A stretch of DNA of 64,000 nt from Cryobacterium sp. Y50 (GCF_002929805.1 NZ_PJJM01000101.1:64239-128238); one strand, 5' to 3'. Shown: positions 42,859-51,403, numbered from the stretch's first letter. Notes: generated by a model from the sequence alone, not told the origin. Numbers and translations: made by a program.

Positions 42859-44159
42859 GCGCTCCGCAGTGCGGCGAGTGCCGCGCGGACACCACCGACG
42901 AGCTCTCGGATGTCGTCCTGCGTCGAGACGAGCGCGGGAATGAACTGGATGCCGTGCGGACCCGGGTGCACGATCACGCCCGCCGCGCGCGCGGCATCAA
43001 CGAGCTGAACGACGCCGTCCGAGTCGATGGGGACGCCGTGGGCGTCGCGGACCGTCACCGACTGGAAGCAACCCGCCCCCCTGCGCCCCACGACATCCGT
43101 TTCGTCGCGCACGAGCGCGTCGAGTTCTTCCGTGAGCTCCTCGGCGGTGCGAACCCCGCGGCGAAGCACGTCGAGCTCGCGGAACCTCGCGATCGTCGCG
43201 ACGATCGCGGCGCTGCTCGCCGCTGTGCCCGCCTGCGTCTCAGCGTGTGCGAGGACGGCGCCAGTCCGCTCGAAGGCGGCCGCTACCCGGTCGCCCACGA
43301 GAATCGCCGAGGCGGCGACGGTACCGTTCGTAAGCCCCTTTGACGTGATCAGCAGGTCGGGTCGGTGCTCCCAAGCTGTCGTTGCGAACATCGGGCCTGT
43401 GCGCCCGAATCCCGTGGCGACTTCGTCGGCAATGAGCAGCGCTCCGCTCTGGCGGCACATCTCGCTGACCGCGTCGAGGAACACGGGGTCGAGTGGAACG
43501 GTGCCCGTGCCCATGACCGGCTCCAAAATGATCGCGGCGAGCTGGCCGCGGGAACCCCTGACGAGACGCGAGAGCGCGTCGACATCCCCCACATCGACGT
43601 GCCGTATTAGTCGCTGGTCCACGCCGTACACGGCCTGGCCAAGATCTTCGCCCGTCAGCGCGAACGCGCCGAACGTCAGGCCGTGGAAGGAGTCGCGGAG
43701 ACTCACAACGATCTTGCGCGCAGGTTCGCCTTCGAGCGCCCAGTACTGGCGCACGAGCTTTATTGCGGCGTCGTTGGCGGAGCCGCCCGACGTCGTGAAC
43801 ATGACACGCTCGTAGCGGTGCGCGCTGACCTCGATGAGGTCAACGGCGGCGGCACGGGCATCCACATTCTCGAATCTGAACACGCCCGCAAACGAGGAGC
43901 GCCGCGTCGCCTCGGCAACGGCGTCCGCGATGACCTCGTCGCCGTATCCGAGCGGTACGTTCCACAGCCCACTCGTGCCACACAGAAGCTCGCGTCCGCT
44001 CAGCATCCGCACTCGCACTCCGTGCGCCGAGACCACGCAGAGGTCGTCATCACCCTGGCGACTCGGGGGGAGCAGTGATGGCCAGAGCGGAAGCGGCGGC
44101 CCGGGAGTGTGCTCCGGGACGGTGAACGCCTGAGGCCGCCGATGCGTAGTGGTCGTCAC
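42855..44159 (-). CDS. mpaD: Daptide aminotransferase, class III PLP enzyme (MpaD-like)
   Basis: 434 residues. Class III aminotransferase features: PLGYGDEVIADAVAEA, VMFTTSGGSANDAAIKLVRQYW, the cofactor Asp in ALLIADEVATGFGRTG and the Schiff-base Lys in LLITSKGLTNGTVAAS. The substrate in daptide pathways is the C-terminal aminoketone, which is transaminated to a diamine. Start overlaps the methyltransferase stop by four bases (44156-44159), stop overlaps the dehydrogenase start. The gene order recognition protein, methyltransferase, aminotransferase, dehydrogenase, precursors is compact. Confidence 0.88.
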   Translation of the reverse strand: MTTTTHRRPQAFTVPEHTPGPPLPLWPSLLPPSRQGDDDLCVVSAHGVRVRMLSGRELLCGTSGLWNVPLGYGDEVIADAVAEATRRSSFAGVFRFENVDARAAAVDLIEVSAHRYERVMFTTSGGSANDAAIKLVRQYWALEGEPARKIVVSLRDSFHGLTFGAFALTGEDLGQAVYGVDQRLIRHVDVGDVDALSRLVRGSRGQLAAIILEPVMGTGTVPLDPVFLDAVSEMCRQSGALLIADEVATGFGRTGPMFATTAWEHRPDLLITSKGLTNGTVAASAILVGDRVAAAFERTGAVLAHAETQAGTAASSAAIVATIARFRELDVLRRGVRTAEELTEELDALVRDETDVVGRRGAGCFQSVTVRDAHGVPIDSDGVVQLVDAARAAGVIVHPGPHGIQFIPALVSTQDDIRELVGGVRAALAALRSA

Positions 44160-44950
44160 GACGCATCCTCGTCACCGGCGATTGCAACGATGATCGTGTC
44201 GGGGTAGTGCGCCTGACCCATGCTCGCCTCGATGGTTTCGACGACGTGCAGGCCAGCCGCTGCGAGCTCCGCCACGAGGACATCGACGGGCAAGATCGCG
44301 ACGGTGGACGTGAACGCGCTCGCCTCGCCGTCGCGCTCGACGAGGATCGTCATCGTGCGGCAACCGATGTCGGGCCGGATCCATTCGAAGAAGGTGTAGA
44401 CGGTGTCTCCGTCGACGAATTCGAATGGAGCGTGGTCGACGCCTTCGATGCCCACGGTTGTGACGAACGCGCGTCCTCGCGGCGCGAGGTGCGCGCGGAT
44501 GGCGGCGAACGTCCGGATGCGGGCCGCAGTATCCAGCAGCAGCGACACCGACGTCGTGCCGAGCACGATCGAACCGAATCGCTCGCGAAGACGGAACGAC
44601 GTCATATCGGCCTCGACGAGCGTGCACCGTGAGCGGGCCGACTCGGGGAGTCGATCGAGCTTAACGCGGAGGATCGCGAGCATCGCCGCCGACAGATCCA
44701 GGGCGGTGACCGGTCGCCGCAGCGTGAGCAGGGGCAGCGTCAGCCTTCCGGCCCCCGCGGCCACGTCAAGGATCGAGCCCTCCGTTCGCGCAACGAGCGC
44801 GACGAGTTCCCTGATCTCGAGCGGATCTCTGCCGGCCATCGCCTCGTACGCGGCTGAGCCTCCCGCCGAGTACAGATCGTCGATCGTGATGCCCGGATAG
44901 GCGGCCAGCCGCACAGCGGCGGCGGGATCCATGACGGCGGCGGCGTTCAC
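44156..44950 (-). CDS. mpaM: Daptide N-methyltransferase (MpaM-like)
   Basis: 264 residues. Class I SAM-dependent fold: motif I SILDVAAGAGRLTLPLLTLR near residue 65, ALDLSAAMLAILRVK (acidic loop II), SRCTLVEADMTSFRLRE, and the later VETIEASMGQAHYPDT. The N-terminal helix region LAAYPGITIDDLYSAGGSAAYEA is probably the peptide-binding lid. It should dimethylate the new C-terminal amine to give Dmp. Four-base overlaps on both sides tie it to the operon. Confidence 0.85.
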   Translation of the reverse strand: MNAAAVMDPAAAVRLAAYPGITIDDLYSAGGSAAYEAMAGRDPLEIRELVALVARTEGSILDVAAGAGRLTLPLLTLRRPVTALDLSAAMLAILRVKLDRLPESARSRCTLVEADMTSFRLRERFGSIVLGTTSVSLLLDTAARIRTFAAIRAHLAPRGRAFVTTVGIEGVDHAPFEFVDGDTVYTFFEWIRPDIGCRTMTILVERDGEASAFTSTVAILPVDVLVAELAAAGLHVVETIEASMGQAHYPDTIIVAIAGDEDAS

Positions 44951-45987
44951 GACGCGACCATTACTGCTCCGACGTCGATCCCCTGAGCGCGCAGCGCGCG
45001 CGCAGCTGATGCCGCAGCATCTGATCCGACGATCTCCGCCGCGGCGTCGCCGAGGAGGAGGACCGCCTCGAGCGCGGCTGCGGCAGCTCGGTCGACTTCG
45101 AAGACGCGATGCGCGACGGGGTGCACGAGGAAGTGCCGCTCGGCGCTGCTCATGAGGAACGGGAGGTCTGGTGCCAGGAGCGATCCCGCCGCCGGGTCTA
45201 TGCCGGGCAGCAGCGTCGTGCCGAATCCAGAGACCCGCGGAAGCGAAAGTCGCCTCGCGCGGAGGTTGCGGATTCCCTCGACGGCTGCGAGAAAGCGCCG
45301 CAGCGCCGGGACGCGACTCTGTAGCGCGATGAGATCTTCGCGCCCGATACGCGCGCCGAGCGCTCCGACGTCCGCCGACTTCACGAGCTGCGCGCTCCAG
45401 GCGCTCCGGACGCTCGAGCGATTGTCACCGATGGTGCCGATGGCATCGCCGGTCGGTGAAACGGCGAGCGAGCCGTCGGACCCGACCCATAGTCGTGCGT
45501 CGGGTCCGGCACCGTCGTCGAGCACGCCCAGAGCAGGTAGGTCGGCGAGCTGCACGATGGGGTTGGTGAGAAACTCGGGAAAGCTGCCCGTCTGCAGCGC
45601 GGTGTGCACATCGGCCTCCAGGATGTCGAGATCCTCGCCGTCCGAAAGTCGCACGAGCGTGGGGCCGACGACTGACACGTACTCGCTGATCGAGTAGGTC
45701 TGCACCTGCAGGAAGAAGTCCTCCGAGATGATGAACTCCGTACCCGGCCCGGCGATCGAGCCCTCGTACGGGAGGGCACTCTCAATGTCGGCCGGCGCGA
45801 AAACGATGGCATCCGGATCCAGGACGTCGGTCGCGCGGAGGGCACCGAGCGCGTTTGCGTCCTCGAGAACCACGGCCTGGCGGGCCGAGAGGGACGAGCC
45901 GGACACCGCACCCGAACTCCACATCATCAGCCGGGCTCGTGCGTTCGGCCACGCGGCCATGCCGCTTTCGGACTCCGTGTTCGCCAT
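44947..45987 (-). CDS. mpaC: Daptide RiPP-recognition/partner protein (MpaC-like)
   Basis: 346 residues from ATG 45987 (MANTESESGMAAWPN), with GAGGT upstream. No catalytic motif is visible. The position at the head of the operon, just before the methyltransferase, and the beta-rich N-terminal half (TEFIISEDFFLQVQTYSISEYV, followed by a helical C-terminus ending SAERHFLVHPVAHRVFEVDRAA) fit the daptide recognition protein, which is needed with MpaB for processing of the C-terminal Thr. The C-terminal 80 residues (HPVAHRVFEVDRAAAAALEAVL) look like a PqqD/RRE-style winged helix. The overlap with the methyltransferase is four bases. The assignment rests mainly on context. Confidence 0.7.
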   Translation of the reverse strand: MANTESESGMAAWPNARARLMMWSSGAVSGSSLSARQAVVLEDANALGALRATDVLDPDAIVFAPADIESALPYEGSIAGPGTEFIISEDFFLQVQTYSISEYVSVVGPTLVRLSDGEDLDILEADVHTALQTGSFPEFLTNPIVQLADLPALGVLDDGAGPDARLWVGSDGSLAVSPTGDAIGTIGDNRSSVRSAWSAQLVKSADVGALGARIGREDLIALQSRVPALRRFLAAVEGIRNLRARRLSLPRVSGFGTTLLPGIDPAAGSLLAPDLPFLMSSAERHFLVHPVAHRVFEVDRAAAAALEAVLLLGDAAAEIVGSDAAASAARALRAQGIDVGAVMVAS

Positions 45988-46055
45988 GTCGAAAACCTCA
46001 TTCTCATCGGATGACGCGTCACGCGCCGCATCGCAGGGACCGGGGTGATGACTCG

Positions 46056-46084
46056 ATTCTGCCGTGCGGAGGCGCGGGCAGAAT
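46056..46084. promoter_or_regulatory. Inverted repeat in the 5' region of the daptide operon
   Basis: ATTCTGCC and GGCAGAAT, with 13 bases between, lie about 70 bases upstream of the first operon gene and 70 bases from the histidine kinase stop. It may be an operator for the cluster's response regulator or a hairpin ending the kinase transcript. Confidence 0.4.
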
Positions 46085-46150
46085 AGAACGAAGGGGCTGA
46101 GCATCATCGACGTTCGTCTACCCGTCGGTCGACGACCGGCTCGGGCGAGA

Positions 46151-47323
46151 TCAGTGCGTGAGCGGTATTCGAGCAGTGAGGCGCCAGCCAGGGTCGGTGT
46201 TGAGCGTCTCCAGCGTGCCACCGAGCACACCGACGCGCTCGGCCATCCGTGCGAGTCCGTACCCAGACGCGGGCACGTCGGCAGGCGCGGCCGTAGGAGA
46301 GTCGTCCTGAACCGTCAGCAGAACTCCCTCGTCGTTGCGGCGGACGACGATGCTCACGCGTGTGGCAGCGGTCGCGTGCTTCAGGACGTTCATACACGCT
46401 TCCCGGGAGACGCGCACGAGCGTTGTGATGACGGTGCGCGATGCATCCAGATCCTTGGGAAATTCGATCTCGACTTCGATGCCTGCGTCGGCCAGGGTCT
46501 CCGTTGATGCGCCGAGAGCGCGGACGAAGCCCTCCGCCGCGAGGACGACGTCCGTCCTGGTGGCATGGGCGGCGGGCGCGACATCCAGCATGCGACGGAT
46601 GTCCGCGAGTGCTTGCACGCCTGAATGCAAGATCGCCGCTCTGGAGACGCGAAGGGCGTCCGGATCGTCGGTGTGCTCCATCGCCCTGGCATGCAGGACG
46701 ACGATCGTGATTTCGTGCGCGACGATGTCGTGGAGCTCGTCGGCGATCCGGACACGCTCCTGACGCACTTCGCGTGCAACGGCATCCTTATACTCGGTCA
46801 GCGTGCGGCGCATGGCGCGACTGCGCTCGTGTTGCTCGCGGAACGATCGTCCGAGCAGGAACGACCCGAGGCCCAGCACCGACAGAACAGCGGTCGCGCC
46901 GATGGTGAGCCCATCGGGGCCGCGAACGATCTGCAAGATCACGAGGGCGATGATAGTCGTCGCGTAGATTCCGGTGACGGCGGAACTGCTCGTTACCGCG
47001 ACGAGCCCGAGGGCGACCGTCATCGCGAGTAGATATTCGACTGCACCGCCATGGACGACGGCGAGCACGCCACCTACGAGCAGCAGGAACACTGCGACGG
47101 GCGGGCGCCATGCGAACAGCGCGATGGCGACGGACGCGACTGTCCCCACGAAAGAGCGCGCACCTAAGGCGAAGTCGGAGGTCGCGGCGTACAGGAGGAC
47201 CTCAGTCAGCAGGGCGCAGGCAACGAGACCTAGAAGGATCGCTCGCGCCCGCGGCGCCGGACGTTCGTAGACCCAGAGCGCGGCCCAGGCCCTTCGGAGG
47301 CGATCCCCTCTGCGCTCGGTCAC
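46151..47323 (-). CDS. Sensor histidine kinase, NarX/LiaS (HisKA_3) type
   Basis: 390 residues. The N-terminal half has five or six membrane helices (AILLGLVACALLTEVLLYA, VAIALFAWRPPVAVFLLLVGG, YATTIIALVILQIV, ATAVLSVLGLGSFLLG) and no large sensor domain. The dimerisation helix carries the phosphorylated His in VRIADELHDIVAHEITIVVLH (about residue 197). The ATPase domain follows (REACMNVLKHATAATRVSIVV, VQDDSPTAAPADVPASGYGLARMAERVGVLGG). Such intramembrane-sensing kinases usually respond to envelope stress or membrane-active peptides. The partner response regulator is divergent 287 bases away. Position upstream of the operon suggests control of the RiPP genes. Confidence 0.88.
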   Translation of the reverse strand: MTERRGDRLRRAWAALWVYERPAPRARAILLGLVACALLTEVLLYAATSDFALGARSFVGTVASVAIALFAWRPPVAVFLLLVGGVLAVVHGGAVEYLLAMTVALGLVAVTSSSAVTGIYATTIIALVILQIVRGPDGLTIGATAVLSVLGLGSFLLGRSFREQHERSRAMRRTLTEYKDAVAREVRQERVRIADELHDIVAHEITIVVLHARAMEHTDDPDALRVSRAAILHSGVQALADIRRMLDVAPAAHATRTDVVLAAEGFVRALGASTETLADAGIEVEIEFPKDLDASRTVITTLVRVSREACMNVLKHATAATRVSIVVRRNDEGVLLTVQDDSPTAAPADVPASGYGLARMAERVGVLGGTLETLNTDPGWRLTARIPLTH

Positions 47324-47340
47324 GTGAACATTATGCCTGA

Positions 47341-47372
47341 GAAGCGCCCCGACCTGCGTGTAGGGGCGCTTC
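47341..47372. promoter_or_regulatory. Perfect 10-bp inverted repeat in divergent kinase/regulator region
   Basis: GAAGCGCCCC, 12 bases, GGGGCGCTTC. It is 18 bases upstream of the histidine kinase start and about 240 bases from the regulator start. It could be an operator or an RNA hairpin in the kinase leader. Confidence 0.5.
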
Positions 47373-47610
47373 CCCAGCCGTCGTACGATCTCGCAGAATC
47401 TTGAGAACTTCGAGCATCTCAGTTCACGCGCAGATTTTGAGTTGATAACAAAGCCAGTTCCACATCGTCGGTGCCCCCCTCCGTACGGCCGTTGAATGCT
47501 TCCTGACCATTCTCATCCCGGTTGGCCAGGCGCGCGTCCGACGGACGGCGACTCGACCCATGACTTTCGACTGAAATCGCTTCTGCTAACCTTTGCCGTA
47601 GGGGGATAAG

Positions 47611-48294
47611 ATGCGTGTATTAATCGTTGATGATGAGGCTCTCATACGCTCGGCTCTGCGGATCTTTATTGAGGCCACACTTGACCTGACGGTCGTCGGC
47701 GAGGCCTCCGATGGCGAGAGCGCAATCGTCGCCGTCGACGAGCTTCGCCCCGACGTCGTGGTGATGGACGTGCATATGGCGGGAGTCGGCGGCATCGAGG
47801 CTACCCGGCTGATCCGTCAGCGGCATCCGTCGGTCCATGTCCTAGCGCTGACGGCCTTCTCGACCGAAGGCACGATAGTGCCCATTCTTCGCGCGGGCGC
47901 GCACGGCCTTCTCGTTAAAGACACCGAGCCGAGCAGGATCATCGAAGCCATACGCGAGATAGCCGGAGGTGAGTACGTCCTGTCGCCGACCGTGGCGCGC
48001 GCCGTGGTCGATGCAGCACTCGACGGAGCCCCCGTATTCGCCGCGCAGCTCGAGCCGGGTCAGGAGCTAACCTCGCGGGAGCTCGAAGTCGTCAGTCGCC
48101 TTGCGGAAGGGATGTCGAATGCCGAGATCGGCAAGGCGCTCTTCCTTTCGGAGGCGACGGTAAAGGTGTACCTCGGCCGCATCATGGCCAAGTGGGACGT
48201 CCGTGACCGCGTGCAAGTACTGCTTCACGCCATGCAGATGAAGATCGTCAGCATCGTCAAACGCTCAGAGGAGCCGGTTCATGAAAATCGATAG
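47611..48294 (+). CDS. Response regulator, NarL/LuxR type
   Basis: 227 residues. Receiver domain with the acidic pair VDDEAL, the phosphorylated Asp53 in DVVVMDVHMAG, the Thr in LALTAFSTEG and Lys in GLLVKDTEPS. A LuxR helix-turn-helix follows: LTSRELEVVSRLAEGMSNAEIGKALFLSEATVKVYLGRIMAKWDV. The tail (KRSEEPVHENR) is charged. Its partner is the divergent HisKA_3 kinase. An AGGGGGA ribosome site lies just before the ATG. Likely regulated genes are the daptide operon and itself. Confidence 0.92.
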   Translation: MRVLIVDDEALIRSALRIFIEATLDLTVVGEASDGESAIVAVDELRPDVVVMDVHMAGVGGIEATRLIRQRHPSVHVLALTAFSTEGTIVPILRAGAHGLLVKDTEPSRIIEAIREIAGGEYVLSPTVARAVVDAALDGAPVFAAQLEPGQELTSRELEVVSRLAEGMSNAEIGKALFLSEATVKVYLGRIMAKWDVRDRVQVLLHAMQMKIVSIVKRSEEPVHENR

Positions 48295-48835
48295 GGCTAT
48301 GGCTGCGTCTCCTAAGTCCTGCTGAGGCCTGAGGGGTGATTGTTCAGCCCATCACGATCAATCTGCTCACTTCACGGCTCGGGCTAAGCGCGTAAAAGCT
48401 GTTGGATGCCATCGCGGATGAATAACTAGTGACCCTCAATTGTTCCACGGTGCGTGGGACAATTGGCGCTTCAGTTGACCTTCGGGTGTGAGCCTGATGG
48501 CTCATAACCACGTGCCTCGCACTTGGTTTTTCGTGCCGCGCATTCCCGTGTACGCCGGCGCCAGCGGACCTTCGGCGTGGGGTCGAAATAGGTGACCAAA
48601 ATGGCTGTCCTAGTGTTTACTTCTGAAACCCCGCAAAAACCCCGCATTTACCCCGCAGATTGAAATCCGCAGGGGCTTGGGAGTGTGATCACGTACCCGG
48701 TGTTTTACTGGGATCGATGACTGTATGAGGCCTCTGTGACCCTGTTGAATCTGGTTCACGATAATCGTGGTATCGCGGGTATTTGACTCGAGGCCTCTGC
48801 ACGCGCTGGCCGAGGCTGCTTGTCCATGTGGGAGG
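48295..48835. other. Long non-coding region with palindrome and CCCCGCA iterons
   Basis: About 540 bases without a believable gene separate the RiPP regulator from the conjugation module. It contains a 12-base inverted repeat (CAATTGTTCCAC and GTGGGACAATTG, 48437-48465), three copies of CCCCGCA at 48629, 48640 and 48651 spaced eleven bases apart, and GAGGCCTCTG twice (48727 and 48790). Such a mix of iterons and palindromes is what an origin of transfer, a replication site or a regulator-bound control region would show. Confidence 0.5.
48629..48657 (+). repeat. Three 11-bp spaced CCCCGCA iterons
   Basis: CCCCGCAAAAA, CCCCGCATTTA and CCCCGCA occur in register with one helical turn each. All copies are on the same strand face, which suits binding by a multimeric protein. 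Confidence 0.65.
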
Positions 48836-49402
48836 TCAGACTGCTGCAACGCGGGCGGAGAATGCTGCCTCCGTCTCGCGCCGCCGGGCAACATCGTCAA
48901 CAACAAACTGCACAAAGTCCTCATCACGGTCGCCGATGACGACGTCTTCGACGGGCTCCGCCGGAGGTTCTCCTGGCCACGCGGTCTGCCTGGTCAGCCG
49001 GTCGCGCTCCAACCGCGTACCCGAAACTGCGACCCAGTCGCGGAGTCGCTGGCGGGCATCCGCGAAGTCACGGTGCCAGCCGAGCGGGGCGGAGCCGTGC
49101 TGGTCGGGGTCGTAGGCGCCGAGCCAATGCAGGTGCAGCGCGGAGAGTTCCCAGACGAGTTCGGGGTGCCGATGCCAGAACGGCGGCACAACGGATGCGG
49201 GCAGCCCGTAGGTGCGTCGAAGCCAGTTCACCCACCGGTTGAGTTCGATCCATTCGGCCTCTGCGTCGTCGGCACTAAGGAGGTTCCAGTTGATCGGATG
49301 CGGCGGCTCCGCCATGAGCGGCCCCTCGAGGTCGTCCAACGAGCTCGCCCCGAAGCCGTCATCGTGATCGCCGGAAGCCCACTCGAAGAGTGACTCTGAC
49401 AT
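48836..49402 (-). CDS. DUF4913 family ICE protein
   Basis: 188 residues from the ATG at 49402 (MSESLFEWASGD). The core reads LNRWVNWLRRTYGLPASVVPPFWHRHPELVWELSALHLHWLGAYD, then SAPLGWHRDFADARQRL, which is the DUF4913 pattern of proteins found on actinobacterial conjugative elements. Trp and His residues are strikingly common. Function is unknown; co-occurrence with TraG-type genes is usual. The C-terminal 50 residues (VEDVVIGDRDEDFVQFV) are acidic. Confidence 0.75.
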   Translation of the reverse strand: MSESLFEWASGDHDDGFGASSLDDLEGPLMAEPPHPINWNLLSADDAEAEWIELNRWVNWLRRTYGLPASVVPPFWHRHPELVWELSALHLHWLGAYDPDQHGSAPLGWHRDFADARQRLRDWVAVSGTRLERDRLTRQTAWPGEPPAEPVEDVVIGDRDEDFVQFVVDDVARRRETEAAFSARVAAV

Positions 49403-49409
49403 CGCTGGT

Positions 49410-49832
49410 TCACCGCCTGGATCCGGCGTGGGCCGCTTCCGCCTCGTGCTCGACCTCGGTGTCGGCACCGGCACGATGGGTACGGTCGACCTGATAGTTG
49501 GTGCGTGCGAGATCATGGCCGATCTTCTTGGCGACGAATTCTTTGCGTTGAATGACTTCGCCGTCGCGCTCGATCTGGAAGTTGCGCACATACCCTTCGG
49601 CGACAAAACTGTCACCTTTGGCGAACCGGGTAAGAGCCCTTTCGGCGGTGGCGCGGTAGGCGACGAGGTCGTGGAACGTCGGCTCGAGCGCGGTAAAGGT
49701 GCCGCTGTATTCGTGGCGGAAGTGCGGTTGGCCGACGCGCACGTAGAACCGGGTGTCGCCGTTGTCAGTGATCGTCTGTTGCGGGTCGGATGCGATGAAG
49801 CCGGACAGAGATTGCTGGGTGTGAAGTGCCAC
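49410..49832 (-). CDS. ssb: Single-stranded DNA-binding protein
   Basis: 140 residues from a GTG at 49832 with AAAGGAGG upstream. OB-fold: LSGFIASDPQQTITDNGDTRFYVRVGQ, then HFRHEYSGTFTALEPTFHDL, AERALTRFAKGDSFVAEGYVRN and VAKKIGHDLARTNYQVDR, with the usual FVA-type strand ends. No acidic DDxPF tip is present at the C-terminus (ends HAGSRR), unlike housekeeping SSB. Element-borne SSBs coat the transferred strand. Directly precedes the DUF4913 gene (seven bases). Confidence 0.85.
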   Translation of the reverse strand: MALHTQQSLSGFIASDPQQTITDNGDTRFYVRVGQPHFRHEYSGTFTALEPTFHDLVAYRATAERALTRFAKGDSFVAEGYVRNFQIERDGEVIQRKEFVAKKIGHDLARTNYQVDRTHRAGADTEVEHEAEAAHAGSRR

Positions 49833-50400
49833 GGGACGTAGCCTCCTTTTAATTTGGGCGGACCATCGTGGTCCGCGTTCACTAGGAGGTGCACCAAGGG
49901 CATCATGGCGATCGCGCCTGCGGACAGGAAGATTCGGATCGAACTCAACGCAAGTCGAAACGGAGTGAGACAACGACGTGATGTCGCTGGTTGATTCTCA
50001 CGCCAGCGGAGCGACTGAGGTCGCTCTCCTGCGCGCTCTCGGAACGGCGGAGGCGGCCAATAATGGTCATGAGACCGTGCCGTTAGTGGTGCACGGTGTT
50101 CTGTATTCTTGCGCCGAGCAGATGAAGCGGCACGTCGGTGCGGCGACCGGTAGGCCTCGGCACTGAATTGACGCGGGCGAGTGAAGGCAGGGCGAGTTGT
50201 GCCATGGGAATATCCATTCCTGCGGAGCCTGGGTATGCAATCGACGCACTAATTCCCCTGCGCTGGAAAAGTTATGCACGGCGATAAGTGCCTCCATGTT
50301 TGGATGCCGTGGTCGATGATTCGCGCCAGTACCCGGATAACGGTTGAATAGTCACGATCCAGTTTGAAAAAAGGGCTGGCCGCGTCGTCGGGGGACAATT
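49833..50400. other. Non-coding region with a possible short ORF
   Basis: About 570 bases without a convincing gene. A 62-codon frame at 49978-50166 has poor composition and no ribosome site. The last 150 bases are A/T richer than the surroundings. No repeat stands out. Confidence 0.35.
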
Positions 50401-50775
50401 TTGACAAGAAGTGAAGTAGCGCCATCATTTCCGGTTAGGGGAGCGAATCCGGAACCAGACGACGGTTGGCCCTGGATGCTCACCGCATACGAAATCTCGT
50501 ACATCGGAAAGTTCAATGCACGACCGCCACGCGAAACGAACTGGGGTGGATCCGAGCGCGACGAGATGCGGCTTGATGACGAAGCCGCTGGAGTTCGTGG
50601 GGCACGGAAGACGAAGCACGGCAGGCGCGGTGTGAACGGAGTCGTTGCTGGTCTGGCTCTGACATTGGTTCTCTGTGCCACAGCCGGCACTACATTCGTA
50701 GGGGTTATGAATACGGTGAACGCGGAGAAAATCCGGGTCTCGACCAACTCGCTTCAGGATCAAATCCATGGATGA
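50401..50775 (+). CDS. Hypothetical single-helix membrane protein 1
   Basis: 124 residues from a TTG at 50401; ATG at 50476 (MLTAYEISYIG) is an alternative start. A basic region (GARKTKHGRRGVNG) precedes one hydrophobic helix (VVAGLALTLVLCATAGTTFVGVM), and a short tail NAEKIRVSTNSLQDQIHG follows. It overlaps the next gene by eight bases, so the two form a pair. It is on the strand opposite to the transfer operon, suggesting a recent insertion. Confidence 0.55.
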   Translation: MTRSEVAPSFPVRGANPEPDDGWPWMLTAYEISYIGKFNARPPRETNWGGSERDEMRLDDEAAGVRGARKTKHGRRGVNGVVAGLALTLVLCATAGTTFVGVMNTVNAEKIRVSTNSLQDQIHG

Positions 50776-51403
50776 GCAAACTGGAGCTAGTACCGGATCC
50801 ACGGGTGAGAGCGTTCATCGGGTGGCTGAAGAGGCACATGTGAAAACGAAGAGATGGCAGCGGAGAGTTTCGGGCACGACCTTTGGTCTTGCTCTTTCAG
50901 GAGCGCTGGTGCTCCTTATGGGAAGCGGTGGGTATCTCGCTTGGAGCTATCAGGACTTCAGCCAAGTCGTTGACCGTGCAACTGCCACCAAGGCCGTGTT
51001 TGATGCGGAAGTTGAGGCGGACGCTGTCATCGCCGAGCGAAAGCGAGTCGCCAAAATAGCTAGAGACGGCGCCGCAATGATCGCTAAGGCGGCAGAGGTC
51101 GAGGCGGCAAAGATGGCATTGGACGGCTACAGCCCTGCCGGGGACCATGTCTACTACAGATTCGCCAACGATGAGGAGTTCACCTGCGGATACTATGACT
51201 GCGCTGCCGTCGTCATAACAACGACGTGGACGACGTGCTCGGGGGTATATCTCGAGGCAAACCTCGTCCGAAATGAAGTTGTCATTGGGCTCGCAAACGA
51301 CAGCGCTGGTTACCTCGGAGAAAACTCAACTGCCGTCCTAACGCTCGAGGATTACCAAGACACCGGTGGAGCTTTTCAAATCACGACAGTGAATTGCCAC
51401 TGA
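50768..51403 (+). CDS. Hypothetical membrane-anchored extracytoplasmic protein 2
   Basis: 211 residues. A cytoplasmic N-terminus (residues 1-38) ends in KTKRWQRRVSG, then one hydrophobic helix (LALSGALVLLMGSGGYLAW), a coiled-coil stretch rich in Ala/Glu (FDAEVEADAVIAERKRV, AKAAEVEAAKMAL), and an external Cys-containing domain (EEFTCGYYDCAAVVI, TTCSGVYLEANLV, TTVNCH). The four Cys could form two disulfides. The layout of the two genes suggests a surface exclusion or mating-pair protein, but no homolog is recognised. Confidence 0.65.
   Translation: MDEQTGASTGSTGESVHRVAEEAHVKTKRWQRRVSGTTFGLALSGALVLLMGSGGYLAWSYQDFSQVVDRATATKAVFDAEVEADAVIAERKRVAKIARDGAAMIAKAAEVEAAKMALDGYSPAGDHVYYRFANDEEFTCGYYDCAAVVITTTWTTCSGVYLEANLVRNEVVIGLANDSAGYLGENSTAVLTLEDYQDTGGAFQITTVNCH

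Noticed and set aside
48629..48657. CRISPR-like repeat
   Set aside because: Repeats are only seven bases long with four-base spacers; they fit iterons rather than a CRISPR array.
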